A stretch of DNA of 64,000 nucleotides, taken from Crocinitomicaceae bacterium. GTDB taxonomy: Bacteria; Bacteroidota; Bacteroidia; Flavobacteriales_D; Crocinitomicaceae. Numbering within the stretch: the stretch's first letter is position 1; each line of letters opens with the position of its first letter. Below the pieces are notes generated by a model. The model did not search any database and was not told the DNA's origin. It saw only the letters and a program-made list of their open reading frames with translations. A program made the translations under genes and the position numbers. Location: the NCBI GenBank assembly GCA_030730025.1, contig JANQWC010000005.1, forward strand, positions 19,886 through 83,885. The letters run 5' to 3'. Of the stretch, positions 59,401 to 64,000 are shown piece by piece.

Positions 59401-59952
59401 GAGCGAGGCGGTGAGCATGAGACCCGGCGAAATTTGTCCGTTGAGTTGTAAGTTGAGTGCCGAATTGAGGCCAAGGCTCTGGTTGTTGCCAAAGCCAATA
59501 CCGCGCGCTAGGCTGCCGCTTTTGTGAATGGCATTGCCGCCAAAAAGATCTTGTGGGCCGCGGGCCGTGATTTGGAATTTTTCGCGTTCCTTTTCGAGCA
59601 GATTTTGCGGGGAAGTTGGCGTCAATTGGTAATGAAAAAAGCGTTGGTTTTGTGCAAAGGCAAAGACTAAAAAGTGCAAATAAATGGTGTCTGTGGGCAG
59701 GTTGTTCCATTGAAATGTGTTCCGATCGGCATCGAATACATAATTGTACTCTGGCATTTTAATGGTGTCAGTTCCATTTTTAAAATGAGAAAAGAACAAA
59801 GAAGGTGTGTAAATGACATTGCTGTCGAGGAACTGCACAAGGGTGTCTGGTGCGAGTGCTACAATTCTGCTGTTTTGCTGCGCGAAACTACCCAACCCGA
59901 TGAGGTTGAAAAGGAAATATAGAAGGAGACGTGAGCTCAAAAAGCGGTTCAT
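56497..59952 (-). CDS. very large exported, probably outer-membrane, protein of unknown function
   Basis: about 1150 aa with signal peptide; GSLARGIGFGNNQSLGLNSALNLQLNGQISPGLMLTASLSDANIPFQASGTTNQLREFDQVFIQVHNEQLKVTAGDFWL; many amphipathic strands; ATG 59952 (MNRFLSS) preferred. Confidence 0.8.
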   Translation of the reverse strand: MNRFLSSRLLLYFLFNLIGLGSFAQQNSRIVALAPDTLVQFLDSNVIYTPSLFFSHFKNGTDTIKMPEYNYVFDADRNTFQWNNLPTDTIYLHFLVFAFAQNQRFFHYQLTPTSPQNLLEKEREKFQITARGPQDLFGGNAIHKSGSLARGIGFGNNQSLGLNSALNLQLNGQISPGLMLTASLSDANIPFQASGTTNQLREFDQVFIQVHNEQLKVTAGDFWLDKPDGQFMTYRKRAQGATGQYNWQTANGAKLYTQSSVGLSKGKFQRQVIQGLEAVQGPYRLVGSNNEPYILILAGTERIFIDGQLLQRGQEFDYIIDYASAELTFTSRHLITKDSRIVAEFQYADQNFARSLLQHTTRYQTKNFKTWLAIYQEQDLKNQALQQVLSTEQLQQLSQIGDNLNAANVQGYDSSAFIENANMYRLIDTLGYQNILVFSVDAQAAHYRSTFTEVGMGQGDYILAGVSASGNYYKWIEPINGSAQGNFAPIRRVQTPKRKQMASAGLTYDLHPNWSVFAENALSENDLNLYSSLDDQNNLGFASKGGLRFHKTTSLDSSKRVLETSLEYLYLNARFEPIEQFRAVEFDRDWNIRNQNYIGAQRQLELKQRIAHSQFGQINILAQHFDIDSLFSGQRLFSDGNWKENGWSAKWDASALRAQTTATQNYFVRHRLKLDKQLGWFKLGYIDDHEWNQFSGSLQANSYQFYDAQAFIQLQTTRKLDLKLFYRERYDWRADSTLQLAAKAKTTGLELKWDPKTTQNMQVLLGARQLAILDSALIDQKAEKSLVARFDYNARFFKNALTLTTFYEIGSGLEQKRRFQYIRVNDGQGIYTWIDYNADGIKDLNEFEQAIYADQANYIRVFVPSASYAAVFSNEWNQSILWRPELLWRQREGALGILAKFSNQTRIRVQRKLQDGTTLQWLNPLASDIGELALQSANAQFSNSLFFNRNAKVFSAEYSWLQQENKMLLASGYDARSQTKHQLNLRLNINTKFALETTFLQGQNAALADYTSGRNFQISNQEVKPQLIYQEGSALRLSFAGSMGEKNNSALYGGQSAKSKSLETTWKINRSEKGSFNGAFKYVYFDFDGTALSAVGYEMLEGLRPGTNWTWNLSYQKILGKNLQLSLNYGGRLMEGQSTVHTGGMELRAYF

Positions 59953-59996
59953 GGGCAGAGACTGCATATTAACGTCAAAATTGCCCAGACATTGCC

Positions 59997-61265
59997 TTAC
60001 TCGATGACCGAAAAACCAGTGTAGGCTTGTAAGGCCTTCGGAATTTGGATGCCGTTTTCAGTTTGGTGGTTTTCGAGTAAAGAAGCAAGGATACGCGGCA
60101 AGGCCAAGGCAGAACCATTGAGCGTATGGCAAAGTGTGGTTTTTTTATCGTCTTTGAAGCGCAATTTCAAGCGATTTGACTGAAAAGTATCAAATCTGGA
60201 TACCGAACTTACTTCTAGCCATTTTTCTTGGGCTGCAGAGTAGACCTCAAAATCGTAGGTCATGGCAGAGGCAAAGCCCATGTCGCCGCCGCACAAACGC
60301 AAGATGCGATACGGCAATTCTAATTTGTCGAGTAGGTTCTTGACGTGGTCGATCATTTCGTCGAGCGCTTTGGCACTGTTGTCTGGGTGTTCGACACGTA
60401 CAATTTCTACTTTGTCAAACTGGTGCAAACGGTTGAGGCCGCGCACATCTTTTCCGTAAGAACCCGCTTCTCGTCTGAAGCAAGGCGTATAACCGCACAT
60501 TTTGATCGAGAAATTGGCGTCTGGTAAAATGACATCGCGGTAGATGTTGGTCAGTGGAACTTCTGCGGTCGGGATGAGGTAGAAGTCGTCTTCTTGGACG
60601 TAATACATCTGGCCTTCTTTGTCTGGGAGCTGCCCAGTGCCGTAGCCGCTGGCCTCATTGACCATGTGCGGAGAGATGAATTCTTCATAGCCCGCTGCAA
60701 TGGCTTCGTCTAGGAAAAACTGAATGAGTGCGCGCTGTAGTCTAGCACCCTTGCCGCGGTAAAACGGAAAGCCTGCGCCGGTGACTTTAACGCCGAGTTC
60801 AAAGTCGATGAGCTTGAATTTTTTGGCGAGATCCCAATGTGGTTGGGCCTCAAAACTGAATTGTGGAATGCTACCTGCTTCAAAAACGTTTTGGTTGTCT
60901 TCGGCATCGCGGCCTTGTACAACGGCTTCGTTCGGAACATTAGGTAAAGTATAAAGGTGTTTTTGGAGCGCGTCTTCCAAGGCACTGACTTGTTCTTTGA
61001 GTGCTGCTTCTTGGATTTTTAAGGCGCTTGTTTTTTCTTTCATGGCCGTTGCTTCGGCCTGCTGACCAGACTTGAAGAGCTCACCTATGGAGCGCGCAAG
61101 TTGGTTCATTTCGGCAGCAACTTGATCGAGTTGAGTTTTGGCCATTCTCCAGTTTTGGTCTGTTTCGAGGATGGCATCAAGGGTTTGACTTGCATCTATA
61201 TTTCTTTTGGCCAAGGCTGCAAGGATGGCTTCTTTTTCTTGGCGGATGCGTTGTATTTCTAACAT
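59997..61265 (-). CDS. serS: serine--tRNA ligase
   Basis: MLEIQRIRQEKEAILAALAKRNID, IPTAEVPLTNIYRDVIL, TPCFRREAGSYGKDVRGLNRLHQFDKVEIV; ATG 61265 preferred over track start 61451. Confidence 0.97.
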   Translation of the reverse strand: MLEIQRIRQEKEAILAALAKRNIDASQTLDAILETDQNWRMAKTQLDQVAAEMNQLARSIGELFKSGQQAEATAMKEKTSALKIQEAALKEQVSALEDALQKHLYTLPNVPNEAVVQGRDAEDNQNVFEAGSIPQFSFEAQPHWDLAKKFKLIDFELGVKVTGAGFPFYRGKGARLQRALIQFFLDEAIAAGYEEFISPHMVNEASGYGTGQLPDKEGQMYYVQEDDFYLIPTAEVPLTNIYRDVILPDANFSIKMCGYTPCFRREAGSYGKDVRGLNRLHQFDKVEIVRVEHPDNSAKALDEMIDHVKNLLDKLELPYRILRLCGGDMGFASAMTYDFEVYSAAQEKWLEVSSVSRFDTFQSNRLKLRFKDDKKTTLCHTLNGSALALPRILASLLENHQTENGIQIPKALQAYTGFSVIE

Positions 61266-61283
61266 AACTACTCGATTGTAGCA

Positions 61284-61291
61284 CAAAAGTA
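61284..61291 (-). promoter_or_regulatory. -7 promoter element TACTTTTG upstream of serS
   Basis: CAAAAGTA on + strand, 18 nt from ATG at 61265. Confidence 0.55.
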
Positions 61292-61379
61292 AGCAAATAC
61301 GCTTAAAATGACCGATGTTGTCCATACTAAGCTGTTGATTATTCCTTGAATATGCGCGCTTTTGAGTGCAGAATTGCGC

Positions 61380-61387
61380 TAATTTTG
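61380..61387 (+). promoter_or_regulatory. -7 promoter element TAATTTTG adjacent to dut start
   Basis: perfect TAnnTTTG, only 4 nt from ATG at 61392. Confidence 0.5.
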
Positions 61388-61391
61388 GAAG

Positions 61392-61835
61392 ATGAGTTTG
61401 CACGAAGTTAAAATTGTCAATAAGAGCCACCACGAAGTACCAGCCTATCAAACGGCAGGTTCATCGGGCATGGATGTGCGCGCAGCCCTAGAAGCCCCGC
61501 TCACCTTGGCCCCCATGCAACGCGCCTTGGTTCCAACAGGTTTATTTCTTGAAATGGATCAAAGTCTTGAATGTCAGGTGCGTCCGCGCAGTGGTTTGGC
61601 ACTCAAAAAAGGCCTTACCGTTTTGAATACACCGGGCACTATCGACGCCGATTACCGCGGAGAAGTTGGTATTATTCTTGTAAACCTGTCGGCCGACACC
61701 GTTACGTTAACGGATGGAGAACGCATTGCACAACTCGTTTTTTGTAAAGTAGAAAAGGTAAACCTGGTTCAAGTCCAAGAACTGAGCTCATCAGCGCGCG
61801 GCGAAGGCGGATTCGGGAGCACCGGCACTAAATAA
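61392..61835 (+). CDS. dut: dUTP diphosphatase
   Basis: [66 protein letters not shown]. Confidence 0.97.
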   Translation: MSLHEVKIVNKSHHEVPAYQTAGSSGMDVRAALEAPLTLAPMQRALVPTGLFLEMDQSLECQVRPRSGLALKKGLTVLNTPGTIDADYRGEVGIILVNLSADTVTLTDGERIAQLVFCKVEKVNLVQVQELSSSARGEGGFGSTGTK

Positions 61836-61843
61836 TTTATATC

Positions 61844-62851
61844 ATGAAAGTAATTGTCCCGATGGCGGGTCGCGGAAGCCGACTCAGACCCCATACCCTC
61901 ACGATTCCCAAACCACTTGTTCCGGTTGGCGGCAAGCCCATTGTGCACCGATTGGTTGCCGATATCGCACGCGTTTGTGCAGAACCCATTGAAGAAATTG
62001 CATTTGTGGTGGGCGAATTCGGCGAGGCAGTTGAAAAAGAATTGTTGGCAGTAGCGGCAAGTTTGGGCGCAAAAGGCAGCATCCATTACCAATTACAAGC
62101 CCTCGGCACAGCCCACGCCGTATTGTGTGCAGCTGAAGTGCTAGACGGCCCAGTGGTGGTGGCTTTCGCCGACACACTTTTCAAAGCGGACTTTAAAATC
62201 TCTTCCGAAGATGAAGGCATCTTATGGGTCAAGCAAATCGAAGATCCAAGTGCATTTGGTGTTGTTCAGCTCGACGCCCAAGGGCACATTATCGATTTTG
62301 TCGAGAAACCACAAACTTTCGTTTCGGATTTAGCCATGATCGGCATCTATTACTTCAAAGATGGCGGGCGCCTCAAGCAAGAACTCCAATACCTCATTGA
62401 CAACAACGTGGTCAAAAGCGGCGAATACCAATTGCCAGACGCCCTGCGCCGCCTCACAGAAGCGGGTGTAGCCTTTAAACCAGGCACCGTAGACGAATGG
62501 CTCGATTGCGGCAACAAAGAAGTCACGGTAGAAACCAACCAACGCGTGCTCGAACACGACGCCGAGGCAGGCCGCCTTCAGCATTTATCTGCCAATTTTA
62601 CAGATAGCGTCATCATTCAGCCTTGTTATATTGGTCCCAACGTGCGCATCGAAAGATCGGTTGTTGGGCCACATGTTTCTTTGGGCGAAGGCACCATTCT
62701 GACCAATGTCAATATTTCAAATTGCATCGTTGGCAACCAAACCAAGTTATCAGGAGTCAACCTAAGTGGCGCCATGATCGGCTCAAATGCGCAATACAAT
62801 GGCCGCTCAAAAGACCTTAGCTTAGGCGATTTCAGCACGGTCAATGAATAA
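61844..62851 (+). CDS. sugar-phosphate nucleotidyltransferase
   Basis: MKVIVPMAGRGSRLRPHTLTIPKPLVPVGGKPIVHRLV; C-terminal hexapeptide-like repeats (GPNVRIERSVVGPHVSLGEGTILTNVNISNCIVGN). Confidence 0.9.
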   Translation: MKVIVPMAGRGSRLRPHTLTIPKPLVPVGGKPIVHRLVADIARVCAEPIEEIAFVVGEFGEAVEKELLAVAASLGAKGSIHYQLQALGTAHAVLCAAEVLDGPVVVAFADTLFKADFKISSEDEGILWVKQIEDPSAFGVVQLDAQGHIIDFVEKPQTFVSDLAMIGIYYFKDGGRLKQELQYLIDNNVVKSGEYQLPDALRRLTEAGVAFKPGTVDEWLDCGNKEVTVETNQRVLEHDAEAGRLQHLSANFTDSVIIQPCYIGPNVRIERSVVGPHVSLGEGTILTNVNISNCIVGNQTKLSGVNLSGAMIGSNAQYNGRSKDLSLGDFSTVNE

Positions 62852-64000
62852 GATACTGTTCGCCCTCGCGCTGATCGCTTTGGCTTCTTGTAAAGTGCAA
62901 GAACCCACAGCTGCATTGCAAGACCCTGCTTACATTCGGCAGTTTCACAGCGGCGTGCGCAATATGCTCAATGCACAAAACGAAGAAGCAATTCAAGCGT
63001 TCAAGGCCTGTTTGCAAAAACAACCCAAAGACGCCGCCGTGCATTACGCGCTATTTCAAATTTACCTCAAACAAGAAAAGTACCAAGAGGCCGCATTCCA
63101 TACCGAACAAGCTGCTCAACTCGATCCCAAAAACCTGCATTACAAGCGCGAGTTGGCTTTTATGTACCAGCAATTGGGTCGTTTTCAAGATGCCGCTGAA
63201 GTGTTCGAAGTATTGCTAAAAGCAGATCCAAAAAACATCGATTATTACAGCGGTGCATTGAAGAGTTACGAAGAGCTCAATAAATCGAGTAAGTCTTTTG
63301 CGCTCATTGAGCAAATGGAACAACAACTCGGTGAAAACCCGAGCACAGTGCTTGAAAAATTCCGCCTTTTGCAGCAAATGGGCAAGACCAAAGAAAGTGT
63401 TGCTTTGCTTGAATCTGCCCGACTGCGCTTCCCGACCGAAGCCAGTATCCTGGCCAATTTAGTCGATCATTATTTCAGGGCCCAAAATTATACAGCTGGT
63501 TTTGGCTTGCTCAAAGACCTCGTTGCCGCAGACCCGCAAAATGGCGTTGCGCTGCTCATGTACGGCGAAATGCTCTACCGTTCTGGCAAAGTGGATGAAG
63601 GCAAAAAATACCTACAGGCTGGCATTTTAGCGCAGGGACCAAGCCTCGATCAGAAAATGAATATTTTGATCATGTTGGTCAACGAAAAGACACAAAAAGC
63701 CATTGACCCGAAGTTGGAGCCCCTTGTGGTGTACATGACCCAAACCTATCCCAACGAGGCCAAGGCGCACTCCATTGCCGGCGATTACTATTACGTTTCT
63801 GGTCAAATCAAAGCAGCGATTGCCAGCTACCAACAAACGCTGCGCTGCGACCCCAACTTGTTTCCGGTCTGGAGTCAGGTGCTGATTTTAGCCTACGAGC
63901 AAGAAGCATGGACCACCCTCCTCAAAGACGCGTCTAGTTGTGCGGAATTATTTCCGAGTCAGCCACTTCCTTTCTTTTTCAAAGCCATGATGCTCAATAG
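62844..64000 (+). CDS. tetratricopeptide-repeat lipoprotein, truncated by window end
   Basis: absent from the supplied ORF track (no stop in window); hand-translated MNKILFALALIALASCKVQEPTAALQDPAYIRQFHSGVRNML...; lipobox and repeated TPR units (EEAIQAFKACLQKQPKDAAVHYALFQIYLKQEKYQEAAFHTEQAAQLDPKN); overlaps the upstream gene by 8 nt. Confidence 0.88.
   Translation, partial: MNKILFALALIALASCKVQEPTAALQDPAYIRQFHSGVRNMLNAQNEEAIQAFKACLQKQPKDAAVHYALFQIYLKQEKYQEAAFHTEQAAQLDPKNLHYKRELAFMYQQLGRFQDAAEVFEVLLKADPKNIDYYSGALKSYEELNKSSKSFALIEQMEQQLGENPSTVLEKFRLLQQMGKTKESVALLESARLRFPTEASILANLVDHYFRAQNYTAGFGLLKDLVAADPQNGVALLMYGEMLYRSGKVDEGKKYLQAGILAQGPSLDQKMNILIMLVNEKTQKAIDPKLEPLVVYMTQTYPNEAKAHSIAGDYYYVSGQIKAAIASYQQTLRCDPNLFPVWSQVLILAYEQEAWTTLLKDASSCAELFPSQPLPFFFKAMMLN

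Noticed and set aside
58991-59710. 239-aa ORF on the same strand, out of frame within the large outer-membrane protein gene
   Set aside because: Arg/Gln/His/Pro-rich, no signal or domain, fully nested in a longer plausible gene; typical frame-shifted shadow translation
1-64000. Search by eye for tRNA/rRNA genes, CRISPR repeats, IS-type terminal repeats, phage or toxin-antitoxin genes
   Set aside because: None found; intergenic gaps are nearly all too short and show no such structure. tRNAscan-SE, cmsearch and a CRISPR finder would be decisive

Overview
The window is a compact chromosomal segment from a member of Bacteroidota, probably Flavobacteriales. That placement is inferred from type IX secretion (T9SS) C-terminal sorting domains, a long-form IspG, DUF4270/DUF4271/DUF6029-like proteins and Bacteroidota-type TTG / TAnnTTTG promoters. 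I can support about 49 protein-coding genes, mostly housekeeping: nrdA/nrdB, lepA, hflX, rnr, rpoN, ispG, udk, hemW, mutS, lysS, panC/panD, glmS, dxr, serS, dut. Between them lie envelope and secretion genes. I saw no rRNA, tRNA, CRISPR array, transposase, phage or plasmid genes. One clear gene is missing from the ORF track: a TPR lipoprotein starting at 62844 that runs off the right edge. The best candidate for an undescribed system is the translationally coupled tlpA-like / DUF6029-like barrel / Omp28-like lipoprotein cassette (12407-15533), in which each protein carries a cysteine pair, suggesting a cell-envelope thiol-redox module. Other points worth follow-up: a T9SS-exported thioredoxin-fold protein with distinct codon usage; a two-domain surface module it shares with a T9SS protease; a catalytic-half-only glycogen synthase-like protein beside panC; an uncharacterised 1156-aa outer-membrane protein; a RluA synthase with a long Cys-containing N-terminal extension; TAnnTTTG elements 3-8 nt from start codons, predicting leaderless or near-leaderless mRNAs; and convergent gene pairs with almost no spacing.
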